From assembly GCA_019009955.1 (NCBI GenBank), contig CM032228.1:255251501-255315500 (forward strand): DNA of 64,000 bases, written 5' to 3'. This stretch comes from Riptortus pedestris. Its lineage: Eukaryota; Arthropoda; Insecta; Hemiptera; Alydidae. A program made the translations under genes and the position numbers. Positions 23,877 to 37,196 of this stretch are shown here, one piece after another. The number at the start of each line of letters is the position of its first letter. Position 1 is the stretch's first letter. The notes below the pieces were generated by a model. The model searched no databases, was not told the DNA's origin, and was given only the letters and a program-made list of their open reading frames with translations.

Positions 23877-24400
23877 TGTGGAACGGACCTCATTTTCGTC
23901 ATCTCCTGGGTAGGATCGATGGACATTTGAAGAAATTTTTCGAAATTCGCGTCCGCGAGTACGACCTCAATAGCTGATTTCCCTCAAAGGAAATCTGCTA
24001 AAACGTCCGTCACACAGGGGTTGCGTAAACGAAGCAGATTCCTCACCCCATCCACCTTGAAATTTAACATTATATAAATCCACATACTATAATATAATAG
24101 TAACGCAACACCACCCTGGATATTAAGTGAATAAATACAAAGGGTAATTAGAAATCTTTAAGTGAATTTTAATAATTTCCGGGAGGGAAGCGGCTGAAAT
24201 GAAAACAAACAGGTCTGTCAACCTGTCATCAGAAAGAAAAACAATTAATGAAATGGATCTGAATATAACATATTAATTTTATTGAAAACTATTTACTGAA
24301 TCTAGTACTATAACTTATAATGTATCAGAATAATTTTTAGATCAATCAATCAAAATTTAGTAGTCCAAGAATTTAGGACAATGGGGGGGGGAGTCACCAG
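23877..24400 (+). repeat. Family A: end of one copy and start of another, head to tail
   Basis: About 23880-23996 is the 3' segment (GGACCTCATTTTCGTCATCT ... AAATCTGCT). It is followed by AAAA and at 24004 by CGTCCGTCACACAGG, the start of a second copy running to about 24400. It shows the same A-tract junction as the 6.4-11.8 kb array. The region from 24400 to 25007 is AT-rich with no recognised feature. Confidence 0.65.
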
Positions 24401-25009
24401 AACATATTTGCATGTATATTGTACATGCCTCAGTTCATGTGTATGTGGGGGCCTCAGGTCAGCCATTTCAGTTAAATATCTTGGCTTTAGTAGCACATAG
24501 TAAGCCTAGGCAATAGGAATTTATTTAGAGACAAACTCAGAAAGTATAATCTGCGATCCCTGCGAAGATGGTAAACTGTAGACTGTGGTAACGTTCCGAT
24601 TAGCCATAGAAGCACAAAATAGACTTTAATAAACATATTTTTGTTGTTGTTTTGTTTAAAAAGAAAGTTTATAATTCATTACAGCTTGAGCTGATATTAA
24701 AATGAACAGAATTCATGGTAGAACCAATATTTATTAACTGAATTAATATTGCTACTTCTTTGCACAAAGTAAAGAAAGCATTGTAATCGCAAACATTTTA
24801 TGTTTTCAAATTTTAATGGAATTATCAGTTGTGACCCTCCCTGGTCCAATTTTAACCAGTTCTGATATAGGCATAACTTAAAAACAGCTAGTCTTGGAAT
24901 GTTGAAATTTCATATTTGTAATAGCTGCAATGTCTAGTTATGGACTTGAGATATCACGTATCAATTACAAATGAAATACAACCAACAGTTTGTTTTGGAA
25001 GTATGGTCA

Positions 25010-25314
25010 ATCAAATCTCCAACGCACTTAGAACTTAAAAAAAATACTTTATTCGTAAATATAATGACTACATAGATGTGTACAGTACGGAGGTTGGATA
25101 AAAATTGCTTGGGAGGAGGAAAGGAGGGGGTTTATATACAGTGATTCTTGTAAGATGCTGACTCTGCTCCTAGCTCTAGGATCTAAGTGCTGTATTCTGA
25201 AGTCCGAAGTCCCCTGAGGATGAAGAGGCCGGGCGAAGACGTGGTACGGATCCAAACTTATTTCTGCTTGAACTGGAGATGATCCTGGAGAATGTGCTGT
25301 CAGCCGTTGTGTAA
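25010..25314 (-). repeat. 3' LTR of the 25-28 kb retrotransposon
   Basis: On the minus strand it starts TGTTACACAACGGC (25314) and ends in GAGATTTGATTG near 25010. It carries TATATAAACC and AATAAAG. The right partner at 28200-28380 matches from CACTTAGATCC onward. Confidence 0.7.
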
Positions 25315-25780
25315 CATTTGCTATACATTTACAGGTAGTGATAATGGAATATATATTAAAGAATATTAAGTATACTAAACTAATGTAGATTACATAATCT
25401 ATAAAATTGAAACTTATGAGATTAAAAGATAATTCTTGATATTCTATTTCCGAGATTCATTCACTCTAGATTTTGAAAACTTACATTCAGATCCTTAATG
25501 CCTATGGCTTCAGAATTGACAGTTAGAACGTTTATATCTAGATGAACAATGTTCGGAGGTAAACATTCCTCAATTGACTCATTTGAATTTAGATAAATTA
25601 ATGAGCTTAGTGGCAGCAATGTAATTTTTTTGTTTACATGAATAACACTATAATTATAACTAACATATATATAGGCTATGCCATAATACTAAATAAAACT
25701 ATGTGAATTTATAGTTATACTTGTACAATTATGTGTATGACCTAAAAATAAATTATATATACATTTGTCTAGAATAGGTT

Positions 25781-26911
25781 TTACATTACTACAATAAAAT
25801 TACTATCAATATAATTACAATTACCATAATAATATGTGTCATTTACAGTTAGTACATGTGAGTGTGGACATTTTTCTGATTGGATTTGAGTGCCATCAGG
25901 TAAAGCACTGGGAGTTATGTAATTTTGCGAAGAACCGGTATCAATAAGCCAAGTTTTACCCTTAATATCTTGAAATGAAGGCAAAGATTCCGTAAGGCAA
26001 AGACTTAGTGTATGTTCAGGGGAGGGGGTGTCTTTGTTTTGTCCTAAGTCTAAAAAGTGGTCAAGTTTTTCAGTAAGGGGGTTAAGTGAGGGGGTTGATA
26101 AATTGTCATATTTTTCCTTTAGTCCTGTCACGTCTGCATCCTTGTGATTCACTTGGTTTGAGCGAACCATCCTCAAAGAGGGGGTTGATACGCATGATGG
26201 GGTTGATACGCGTGATGGGGTTGATACGTGTGAGGGGTTGATACGCGTGACGGGGTTGATATGTATGAGGGGGTTGATAAGAGTGATGGGGTTGATACGT
26301 GTGAGGGGTTGATACGCGTGAGGGGGTTGATACGTGTGAGGGGGTTGATACGTGTGAGGGGGTTGGTACGAATGTGAGGGTTGATACGCGTGAGGGGGTT
26401 GATACGTGTGAGGGGTTGATACGTGTGAGGGGGCGATACGAATGAGAGGGTTGATACGAATGAGAGGGTTGATACGTGTGAGGGGGTTGATACGTGTGAG
26501 GGGGTTGATACGTGTGAGGGGGTTGATACGTGTGAGGGGGTTGATACGTGTGAGGGGGTTGATACGTGTGAGGGGGTTGATACGTGTGATGGGGTTGATA
26601 CGTGTGAGGGGGTTGATACGCGTGATGGGGTTGATACGCGTGATGGGGTTGGTACGAATTAGGGGGTTGATATGAATGAGGGGGTTGATACGTGTGATGG
26701 GGTTGATACGTGTGAGGGGGTTGATAAGTGTGAGGGGGTTGATACGTGTGAGGGGGTTGATACGTGTGATGGGGTTGATACGTGTGAGGGGGTTGATATG
26801 TATGAGGGGGTTGATACGCGTGATGGGGTTGATACGTGTGAGGGGATTGATATGTGTGTGGGGGTTAATACGAATGAGGGGGTTGATACGTGTGAGAGGG
26901 TTGATACGCAT
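25781..26911 (-). pseudogene. Retrotransposon frame: repeat-coded linker plus aspartic protease
   Basis: A 376-codon frame. The first two thirds are the 18-bp minisatellite read as hexapeptides (INPLTR, TPHTYQ and similar; the frame changes at indels). The unique C-terminal part has a Lys-rich segment and then WLIDTGSSQNYI, the catalytic DTGSS of a retroviral-type aspartic protease. The frame ends shortly after (IDSNFIVVM). It lies downstream of gag on the same strand, and a stop separates the two. It is probably a decayed Gag-Pol whose polymerase part has been lost. Confidence 0.7.
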
Positions 26912-27029
26912 GATGGGGTTGATACGTGTGAGGGGGTTGATACGCGTGATGGGGTTGATACGTGTGATGGGGTTGATACGTGTGATGGGGTTGATACGTG
27001 TGATGGGGTTGATACGCGTGAGGGGGTTT
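26183..27029 (-). repeat. 18-bp coding minisatellite between gag and protease
   Basis: About 47 copies of GTTGATACGTGTGAGGGG (plus-strand reading), varying mainly at ACGTGTG/ACGCGTG, GAGGGG/GATGGG and AAGTGTG. As 18 is a multiple of three, most copies keep phase and encode a Pro/Thr-rich linker on the minus strand. Single-base deletions near 26233, 26301 and 26405 shift the frame. Confidence 0.95.
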
Positions 27030-27819
27030 AAACTGTTGGTCTCTGTGCCATATTGGGGTTTGAAATTGTGGTGGTCTTGTTTATGTGGTTTCTGTTATAG
27101 CAGCTTGTGTGGAGTCTAGGATCAAATTTGTAATTTGGAATATGATGTTGTTTTCTGTGCTGTGTCCAATCCCGATTTTGGTAGTGTGTACTGTGTGTCC
27201 GTTGGACTATATAGGCTGCATCGTTCTGCAGTGCTTTTCTGACTTGTTCTAAAGTCTCAAGCTTTTTAAATGTAATATGGTCCACTTTGTCCGGGTGAAA
27301 GTTTTTGTTTGTATATGAAATGATATTTCTCTCGACAAATTTTAAATAAATGTCTGGGGAATCTTCATCTAATTTTGCCCTAGCACATATTAGAGCAAAC
27401 ATTCCCTCAATTCGCTCTAAAAATATGTTCATGTATGTATGGGCGTATTGAATATATCTCGTCCATTAACTGGTCATACATTTGGGAATCTTTGTAATGG
27501 CTTTCGAAGTGTTTTAATATCTGTCCTACTGTCTCAAATGTATGTCGTAGGAATCATCTTTTGGCTAAACCTAACATCTTTCTTCTTTTCATGTTCTGGT
27601 AATCAAGTTTCTTACAACCTGACAAAAATAAGTTAGTTCTTCAGGATTCCCATCATACTAGGAAATCATTTTTAAGTCAAAGTCTGAAATGATGTATGCC
27701 ATTGTATCGTTTGATTCTGTTAATTTAATGTCTAATAATTGTGATGCAAGTACTCCTAAGTCAGTGTCACTGTCAGTCAAGGGTCTCTTAATATTTAGCC
27801 TATCACTTAATTTACTCAT
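27028..27819 (-). pseudogene. gag of the LTR retrotransposon, broken
   Basis: Starts MSKLSDRLNIKRPL at 27819 and runs through LASQLLDIKLTES to an in-frame TAG at 27660-27658. Reading resumes as YDGNPEELTYFCQVVRNLI, the typical capsid entry motif of Gag proteins that reads 'x-D/G-NP-x-x-L-x-x-F'. After further frame changes a 134-codon frame (27432-27028) covers the C-terminal part (MFALICARAKL ... FDPRLHTSCYNRNHINK). No complete CCHC knuckle is visible. It is followed at once by the 18-bp minisatellite. Confidence 0.75.
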
Positions 27820-28187
27820 AAAACTAAATCATATAAAAAAATAAAAATATAATTTAAGAAAAAGTTATTATAATTAAGAATATGATTTATAAAAATTCAA
27901 ATGTTAAGACAATTATTAATTATTAAAATGTGAAAATATATATTCCATTAACAACTTTAATTATTGTAAAGCAATGTATCTTTGAGTTGTTTCTTTGAAG
28001 TACCTTTTTTTTTAAGCTCTCAGAGTGAAGTGAAGACTCGATGAATTTTCTTGATTCTGGATGGTGATTTTGAGCAATGAGATACTCCTGCGATGTCAGT
28101 TCCGGCTTCTCCTGGCTGGATCTTGAAGATACAGATGCCTTCCTCTGTCCTTGGTGGAGGCTTGGAAGAGATTAAATCGTCCCTTAG

Positions 28188-28199
28188 CTTCGGGCGCCA
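28188..28199 (-). promoter_or_regulatory. Retrotransposon primer-binding site (tRNA-Lys type)
   Basis: TGGCGCCCGAAG on the minus strand, directly after the 5' LTR. It is complementary to the CGGGCGCCA 3' end shared by lysine-type tRNAs and marks the start of the internal region. Confidence 0.75.
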
Positions 28200-28417
28200 A
28201 TCAAATCTCACAACGTGCTTAGAACTTTAAAAAAATACTTTATTCGTAAATATAATGACTACATAGATGTGTATAGTACGGAGGTTGGATAACAATTGCC
28301 TGAGAGGAGTAAAGGAGGGGGTTTATATACAGTGATTCTTGTAAGATGCTGACTCGGCTCCTAGCTCTAGGATCTAAGTGTCCTTAGAAGAAAAGCCAGC
28401 AATAAAGAAAAAGGAAA

Positions 28418-28995
28418 GCCCGTCACGCAGGGGCTGCGTAAACTAAGCAGATTTCCCACTTGAAGTTTTACAATAGAGAACTTTCAGAATAGAGATTCAA
28501 ACAGTTACGGGAACAGCCCGAACTAGCTCTTGACGGAAACACGACTAGACCCAAAGTTAGCCGATCTCATCTCAAAAGCTGAAAACAGAAAAATGCAAAT
28601 ATCTCGGTTAATATTCAAGATAGAGAATTAATGTATATAACAATATTTATAGTAAATTTAATTTGCAATAAGATTGGTTCTATACAATTTTTCGATCCGA
28701 TGCATAATAACGGAGATATTTCGAATTTTTGAAAATCTCCCACTGGTCTGATTTCAGCCGTTAACGAACTTGATCTGTCTTTTTACATAAAACGGTTAAA
28801 TATCGAGTTTCGTAAAGATCAAACAAAAATTGCGACCGCTAGAGCGTTAACAGACAAATATAAATATATATAGTTTTGAACGGACCTCATTTTCGTCATC
28901 TCCTGGGTAGGATCGATGGACATTTGAAGAAATTTTTCGAAACTCGCGTCATTAGTACGACCTCAATAGCTGATTTCTCTTAAGGGAAATCTGCT
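28418..28995 (+). mobile_element. Complete family A element with 9-bp flanking duplication
   Basis: Starts GCCCGTCACGCAGGGGCTGC, ends ...GGGAAATCTGCT, and is flanked by AAAAGGAAA at 28409-28417 and 28996-29004. It shows both terminal hairpins, the inverted internal motif AGCAGATTTCCC and the central short TA tract. It is the cleanest short copy for defining the family's ends. It carries no coding sequence. Confidence 0.7.
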
Positions 28996-29141
28996 AAAAG
29001 GAAACTTGAAAATGACAAGTGGAAGGCCCTTTGAGTAGAACAGATGAAGACTAATTAAAACAATTTATTATTTATGAAAATAACAAGAAATATTTACACT
29101 AAACATAAATAAATAATATTTGAATCTAATTAATATGTATA

Positions 29142-32100
29142 TTAGAGTGGTTTGCCACTTTCGAGCAAATCTTTTGCTTCATTGATTTTGGCAGCTAGAT
29201 ATGGAGATCCTCCTCTGTCTGGATGATTTAGAGTTATAATTCTTTTGTGAGCTTCCTGAAAAAAATAAATAAATATTATTATTATTATTTTTTAACATCC
29301 ACTTTTTGCAACTCAGGTTGATTGTGACGGGTTATCTACAGATTACTACCATTTTCTAGCCCGGGTGGGATTTAGGATGTAATTTAATGAATTACGTCAC
29401 TAAACAATTTCCTTTGCCCAGACAGGGAATGGAACTCACCACTCTAGGTTTACCATGTGAGATTAAGGTCAACGCTTTAACTTACATGGCTATCCTGAGC
29501 CCCCTAAATAAATAAATAAACCAAATTAATAAGTCACTTAAAAGTATTAAAATTCATTTGACAGGTTCTGGAAAGCCATTGGTGATAGTTTGTGTCATTG
29601 GCTTCACAAAGAGACTTCATTTGGCTACTGGCTCACTGAATGAAATGCCTAGTGCTTCACTCACTATTAAGGCTGGTAACACATCCAAATTAGCTTCAGC
29701 TTATGAAATAAATATTTATTTATAATGTTAATATAAATGTATTATTCTGGATGTAGACAGTAGACCTGTTTTCCTCTACAATGTGTTTATTTAGACACAA
29801 GCGCACTTCTAGAGTTCCATCTTCAGCACCTCTTGACATAAACAATAACCTATGAAAATCATGCAACCAACATTATTTAAATTAACAATCAACCTAAAAA
29901 AGAAAACAAAATTAAAATATAAAATAAGGGTCAACAATAGATCAAAATAGGAACAAATATCACAGAAAAACAGCGGCTGTCATTACTAAAAAGCAAACTT
30001 AGCTAGTCAACATTTAAAAAAGGAAACAATTTAAAACTAATCTGCTAGAATTAACTGCTAAAAAAAAACATGTTAACTTAAGAGATTTTTTTTTAAAAAA
30101 CAACATAAAAACCTAAAACAACAATTACATATAAGACTTAATTTAAAAATAAGCTAAAAAGATATGCCAGAAGAAAATGTCCATGGAAGCAACAACAAAT
30201 TAAAAAGTCCATCAGGCAGGGTCTGCGTAAACTAAGCAAATTTCCCACGTGAAGGTTTACAATAGATCAACAATTTACTAAAGCTAGTGCTGTAATTTGT
30301 AAGGAATCGGAATCAGGTTTATCTTAATCAATTAAATTTTAGTGGAAATGGATATAAATATGTCAAATTTTATAATATTAAATTTTATCCATTCCATTTA
30401 CCACATTATTTCAAGTGAGGTTTACCATTTTTACACAGAGTATATTTATCTTAAAGTGGAATATTCAATAAACAACAAAATATTGAATATTGCTCAAAGG
30501 AGTATAATGTATTTGGTCTGAAATGATAATGATTGAAGTGTTTGATGGTATCTGTATTGACATCCCTTGATATATTTTTGGTTTAATCTGATTTTTAAGT
30601 AAATATTTACAATGGTGTGGTATTAAACTTTTACAGAGTTTAAAGTGTTTTAAATATTTTGAGATTTGTTTTATTAACACAATTCGCATAATTTGTGCTT
30701 CATAATCGGACTATTAAGTTAATCATAAACTTACTTAATTTAGTGCAATGTTCTCTGGAAAAATAATTAACTTTCATATGACTACCGTTTATGTGTATTT
30801 ATTAGTCTTCAAATTGAGGTGTAAAAATGAACTGTGCTGTCAGGCTTCTACCCTAGTATTCTTTTGACAATGATTAGATTATGGCCCCTAGGAAGTAAAT
30901 TATATTGAAAATAAAACCTGTCAATTTCAAATTATAAATTTTCCAACCTATAGAATTAATTTAATAGACTATTTGAATTACTGATAAATTTTCATTTAAT
31001 ATTTCTAGATTTAAAAATTAATGTTATTACTTTTCAAAGTTCTTAAGAGTTTTTAAAATTTCCACTTTACAGAAATATTCATTTAACATTTATATGATAA
31101 GGTTGTCATTTATCCTCCATCTGCTAATTCTTTCGATTACTATGCCGAAAAACAAAAAAAAAAATGTAACTGAAATATTATAAATTGTTTGTCTTGAGTT
31201 GTGCTTAACTAACTTACTTAGTAATCCAAGAACAAAAATAGTGAGGGGGATCCACAGAGCATATTTGCATATATCCCACAAAGTAAAAATTTAATGAAAA
31301 CAATAATTGGTATTTGACCTTATAATGAAGTGATTCATCATATAACAGCTTATTGTAAATATGACATGAGTAGAAATGGGGGTTTGCTGAAGGCTCAAAA
31401 CTGAAAAATGCAAATATCTTTGTTAATATTCAAGACAGAGAATAAATGAATATATTAATACTTATAGTACATTTAATTTGCAATAAGATTCTATACAATT
31501 TTTCGATCCGATATATAGTAACAGATATTTCGAATTTTCGAAATTCTTCCCCTCTAACCCCCCCCCCCCCTACCTCTCGTCCGAATTCTGCAATTAACGA
31601 ACTTGATCTTTGTTTTCACTTAAAACGACTAAATATCGAGTTTGGTAATGATTAAAGAATAATTGCGTCCGCTAGAGTGGTAACAGACAAGTATATATAT
31701 ATATATATATATAGTTTTGAACAAACCTCATTTATGTAATCTTCTAGGTAGAATCGATGGAGATTTGAAAAAAATTTTGAAAATTGCGTCTTGTGTACGA
31801 CCTCAATAGCTGCTAAAAAGATATAGCAGAAGAAAGTGTCCATGGAAGCAAGAACAAATTAAAAAGTGAAGAATCGATAGTAGATACCTTTGAAGAGTGT
31901 TAAGAGAGCAGTAGCTTGCCACGGCTGCCGAGCAACTGTGTCTCTTGCCTTTCAACTTACGCAGCACGTTATCGCTGTCGGGTTATGACATCTCTCTTTT
32001 TGTCTGTCATATTTATTCCTATTTTAATCTATTGTTGTCTTTTACGTTGTATTTTAATTTGGTTTTCATTATTTTTCTTTTTTAGGTTAAGGTTGTTAAT

Positions 32101-35100
32101 TTAAATAATGTTAGTTGCATGATTTTCATAGGTTTTTGTTAATGTCAACAGGCGCTGAAGGTTGCGCTGTTGTTCTGAAAGTGCACTCTGTCTAAATAAA
32201 CGCACTGTCAAGGAAAACAGGCCTACTGTATACATCCAGATTGATTCATTCCTCTATCACCCAGCTTCCCTAGAAGAGATAAATGTATTAATTTTCATAA
32301 ACATTCGCCAATGAGAAAGTATCCATAGATTAACACCTTTTTCTATATTGCGCAATCTAAGCAGATTAACTATGAGCGCGTATATGAGACGCTGATGATC
32401 TCAACTCAACATCCATTCTCCAGCTGGATATGAAGTTCTTAATGACTTAGTTACCCAAAGTGAAAATTGTATGAATAGAAATGGGGGTTCACTAAAGCCT
32501 CAATACCAGAAAATTTAAATAACCCATTTAATATTTGAGATACTTAAAACATGAATAGAACAACATTTATAAGAAATTATACTTGCAGCAAAAGATTGTT
32601 ATTCGAATTGTTTGAAATCGACAGAACTTTTCTGAACAGCATCAATGATACATCTAGTATATAGGTCGTCTGACCAAACTTCAACCATTATAAATAAATA
32701 CAGCAGATACAGGTTTGAAATACTAATGTTAAAATGTTACCTTTATCTTTGTTTTGTTAGCTGAAGGAGAGATTCCTAAAATGAGGCTGGCTTCTCTCTT
32801 GGACATTTTTGGATCGAAACCTCCTTTGTAGTACTTGCTATTGGCAAAAGTCTGGAGGAAAAGAGAAAAAAGAATCACAAAAGAAAAAAAGAGAATTTGC
32901 CTTAAATGACTTGTTAAATACGTTTTTGAAATAATGTTTCAATATATACAAAAATATTGAGATGAAGGTTTAATTACAGGTTCATATTTCCAAATAATAA
33001 GGAAACACCTACAAACTCTGATTTAATAAACATATTCAATATAATACATGGAACTAATGGACTTAATCAATTTAAGAGCAAACAGTTTTTAAATAATGTA
33101 GGAAGTCAGTTAGGGGATGGTTGAGTAGCGATTATAAAAGAAATATTTCCTTGCTCCCGATTACCTAAAAGTTTTAAAAAAAGTCTGTCAAGCAGACAGT
33201 GCGTAAACTAAGCAGATTGATGTATGACATACTACTGAACTCATTTTACCATACATTCTCTATTTCTAACTAATAATCCGATAAGTAGTAGTAGAGGTTT
33301 ACTGGAGGCTTGAAAGAAAAAAGTACAAATACGTAACTCACTTTATATTTCAATTACGAAAAAAATGTAAGCACCAACTAGTGTTGAGCATCAGTAATTA
33401 AACACAATTGATCCTATAACATTTTTCAATCCAACTCATAATAAAAGATTTATTTAGAAATTTTGAGTTCCCCTACTTCTAAAGCTGTTTATTTTGTTAT
33501 TTAGAGTAACTTTTGTTATATACACTTTTTTTCGTATACCGAATTATAAACGAGATATACGCTAAAAACTATAGCGGGAGTCCACAATTTTATTTGGCAC
33601 AAAAGACTAAACCGAACTAAACCAAACTCGGTATGTGAATTAGCACTAACGTCTTCCTTATAATAAGCTATACTAACATTTCTAGGGACGGGCAGGAGTG
33701 GGGGTTGTAAGGGAGGCCTGAAATCTAAATAGTGATATTTCGTTTCCTATTGGGGTTTCAGCAAATATGCACATAACAAAAGTTGTTTATTTTGTTATTT
33801 AGAGAAACATTTGTCATATACACTATCGTCATATACCGAAGTATAAAGGCGTTATACGCTAAAAATGATAGCAGGAGTCAATTTTATTTGGCACAAAAGA
33901 CTCAACCGAACTAAATAAAACACTGAGTATGTGTATTAGCACTAACGCCTTCCTTATAATAAGCCATACTAACATTTTTAGGGACGGGCAGGAGTGGGGG
34001 TTATAAGGGAGGCCTGAAATTAATAATAGTGATATTTTGTTTCTAATTGGGGTTTCGGCAAATATGCACATAACTAAAGTTGTTTATTTTGTTATTTAGA
34101 GAAATTTGCTCACCAATTCTTTGGAAATACCAGGTACCTCACCGGGAAAAATTAATTCAAATGTATGTTAATATTTTGTGCTTAATAATTCAAATCTATG
34201 CATAATGCACAGGAAACGGGAAATATAACAATGTGGAGGACAGTGAAGTCTTACATAAAAAAATAATTTTATTATTAACAAATCCACAGAAACGGTATTT
34301 ACACTAAACACTGGAACGGGTAAATGTCAAAATATTGTGCAAAGTAAAGCATTGTCAAAAAAATACCATCACTATTCAGCCTCAAATGAATTCCCGAGCG
34401 AAGCCGGGTATCTGACCTAGTTTGCAATAAGGTTCATTCTATTCAATTTTTCATCTAACATATAATAATGAAATTCACCATTCTAAACCCCAAAAAGCGA
34501 AGGAACATTTACTCCTGTCACAAGAGAAACCATTTAACAATTAATGACTACTTTCTTCATCGAAACCAAATACAGATTCTACAATGAGATAGAACAGTAA
34601 TCTAATCCCTAATACAAAAAATGACAAACCTTTAACAGACATTGAAATAAGAAGTATTATTGAACAACTAAATTCAAACAAAGGTGACTAAACATGACAA
34701 CAACGGTTGACATATTTCAAAGACTACAAATTTTCAATAATTCTTAACAACATTTTATAAAAAAATGTTACAATGGAATATTTCCTGATATAAGGAAAAT
34801 ATCAAAAGTAATTCCAGTATCCAATAATCCAAAAGCCTTAGAAACTCTAATCATCGACTGATAAGTAGTATTATTAGTTCAAGGAAATCCTAGAAAAAAT
34901 TATTAACTCCAGGATTTCTGTTCACCTTACCAGACAAGCACTATTACACCCAAATCAATATAGATTCACACCCCAAACAAGTACTGTTGGCCCATTATAC
35001 ATAATTACTAACTTATTATGAACAAATCTAGCGGATAAGAAACATATTGTGATCGTTTCGATGGATTTAAAGGTGCCTTCAATATTCAAATCATTACATT

Positions 35101-37001
35101 AACAAAAGTGCCAACCAAACATTTACAAATAACTTAGTGACTATATTAGTTATCGACTTGTATACATAGCTTTTCAAAACACTATTGCACACACATATCA
35201 AAATAGAGGCACGCCACAGGGCTCAGCTAGTTCACCATTTTCCACAGGAAAGAAAATCATTTTGGACAGTCTACTTAAAACAGTACTACCAGAAGGAACT
35301 GAAATCATTGTATTTGCAGATGACATTTTACTTATAGTTATTAGAATAGACTTAATTCAAATCACGTAACTTATTAAAGCTGTTTTTAATACTAACAATA
35401 AATGGGCTAAAAAACACAAACTTAAATTTAATTTAAAAAAACATCTTACACACTATTTACAAGAAAAACATATTTTAAAATATCTTGGACTTCACATTGA
35501 CAGAAAATTGAAATGGAACTATCACATTACTAACTTGCAACAAGACTGGTTTCAATAATAAATGGACTCAATGGCTGCTAAAGTGTCTTGGGATCTTAAA
35601 TCCGACGCTCTGACCACAATATACAAACAGACAATTGTCCCCATACTGACATATGAGATTGAAATATGGGGACATGTCTTAAGTGTGAAAAGAAATATCG
35701 AAAAATTAGAGAGTGTAGAGGCTAACTGCGATAAAAATTGCTAAAGGATATTTTACTTTTTCCTACGAAGCTAATGTGTATTAGTAGACACTATGTTAAT
35801 TTACATCAGAGCAGAGGAAATGATAAGGCAGCATATGTTATTGAAATTGAATGAATTCCCACAAGACTTTACATTACAACATAGGGAATAGAACAAGACA
35901 TCAGATATACTTACTGGTTAAACCCAAAAAGGACCGTTAGACAACCTAGACATAACGTGGATATACACTGATAAAAACAATGATTGCGTTGGGTGTGTAA
36001 GCCATTTTAAAGAAGACAATATTATACAGAGGGGACAATACAGCCTATCACCATTATATACAATCAAGTAGAAAACCTCAAGTGACAGAGAAACCAGTAT
36101 AATCTACATGGACAGCAAAATTAACCTAGACTGCATTTACAATAACAAAAATCATAACGAAGACTGAACAGATCAGAAAACTTTTCACATTATGTAGATT
36201 GAAAAATTTAAGTGGCAATAGCATGGATAAAAGGACATACGGGAAATTTAGGAAATTATACAGCATACTTGCAAATTCAGCTTCAAGAAATGAATCAATA
36301 CCTATTACATACTCGAAACTGACTAAAAAGACCATTAAATCATTTTTGAGACACAAATCTTACAAAAAAAGTCCGTCACACAGGGGCTGCGTAAACTAAG
36401 CAGATTTTCCAATGTGAAGTTTTACAATAGAGAAATCTGCATACTGGTAACACAATACCACCATGATTAAATACAAACGCTAAAGATAAATATTTAAGTA
36501 AATTAAAATAAATTCACAACTGAAACGGCTTCTGAATTGTAAGAATACTTTATATTTTAATAACTCAAATTTTAGTAGTCCAAGAACTAAAGAAGGGGTG
36601 GTGGGAGGATGAACAGAACGTATTTGCATAAATCTCACAAAGTAACGAAGGTAAGGTAAGGGTAGAAGAAGCCTCCCACCTGAGCCGACGGAAATGGCTG
36701 ACCTAATCCGAGCTATACCCGACCACAGACTTCATAAAAATGCAAATATCTCGGTTAATATTCAAAATAGAGAATAAATGTATATAACAATATTTATAGT
36801 AAATTTAATTTGCAATAAGATTGGTTCTATACAATTTTTCGATCCGATGCATAATAACGGAGATATTTCGAATTTTCGAAACCCCTCCCTCTAGTCCGAT
36901 TTCAGCCATTAACGAACTTGATCTGCCTTTTTACATAAAACGGTTAAATATCGATTTTCGTAAAGATCAAACAAAAATTGCGATCACTAGAGCGTTAACA
37001 G

Positions 37002-37049
<48 letters not shown>

Positions 37050-37130
37050 GAACGGACCACATTTCCTTCATCTCCTGGATAGGATCGATGGGCATTTGAA
37101 GAAAATTTGCGACCGCTAGAGCGTTAACAG

Positions 37131-37196
<66 letters not shown>

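Larger units (their letters stand above)
25010..28380 (-). mobile_element. LTR retrotransposon, internally deleted
   Basis: Direct repeats of about 180 bp with high identity lie at 25010-25197 and 28200-28380, and the left one extends to about 25314. Reading the minus strand, the LTR has a TATA box (TATATAAACC), a polyadenylation signal (AATAAAG) and an end adjoining the primer-binding site TGGCGCCCGAAG (28199-28188), complementary to the 3' end of a lysine-type tRNA. Inside lie gag, an 18-bp coding minisatellite and an aspartic protease. Between the protease (about 25780) and the left LTR only about 470 bp of non-coding sequence remains, so RT, RNase H and integrase are missing. No env is seen. 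The right LTR lacks the start of U3. Confidence 0.85.

Noticed and set aside
26442..27119. Plus-strand frames of repeated MRGLIRV or EGVDTC units.
   Set aside because: They are antisense or off-frame readings of the 18-bp minisatellite of the LTR element; the coding strand is minus, as gag and protease show.
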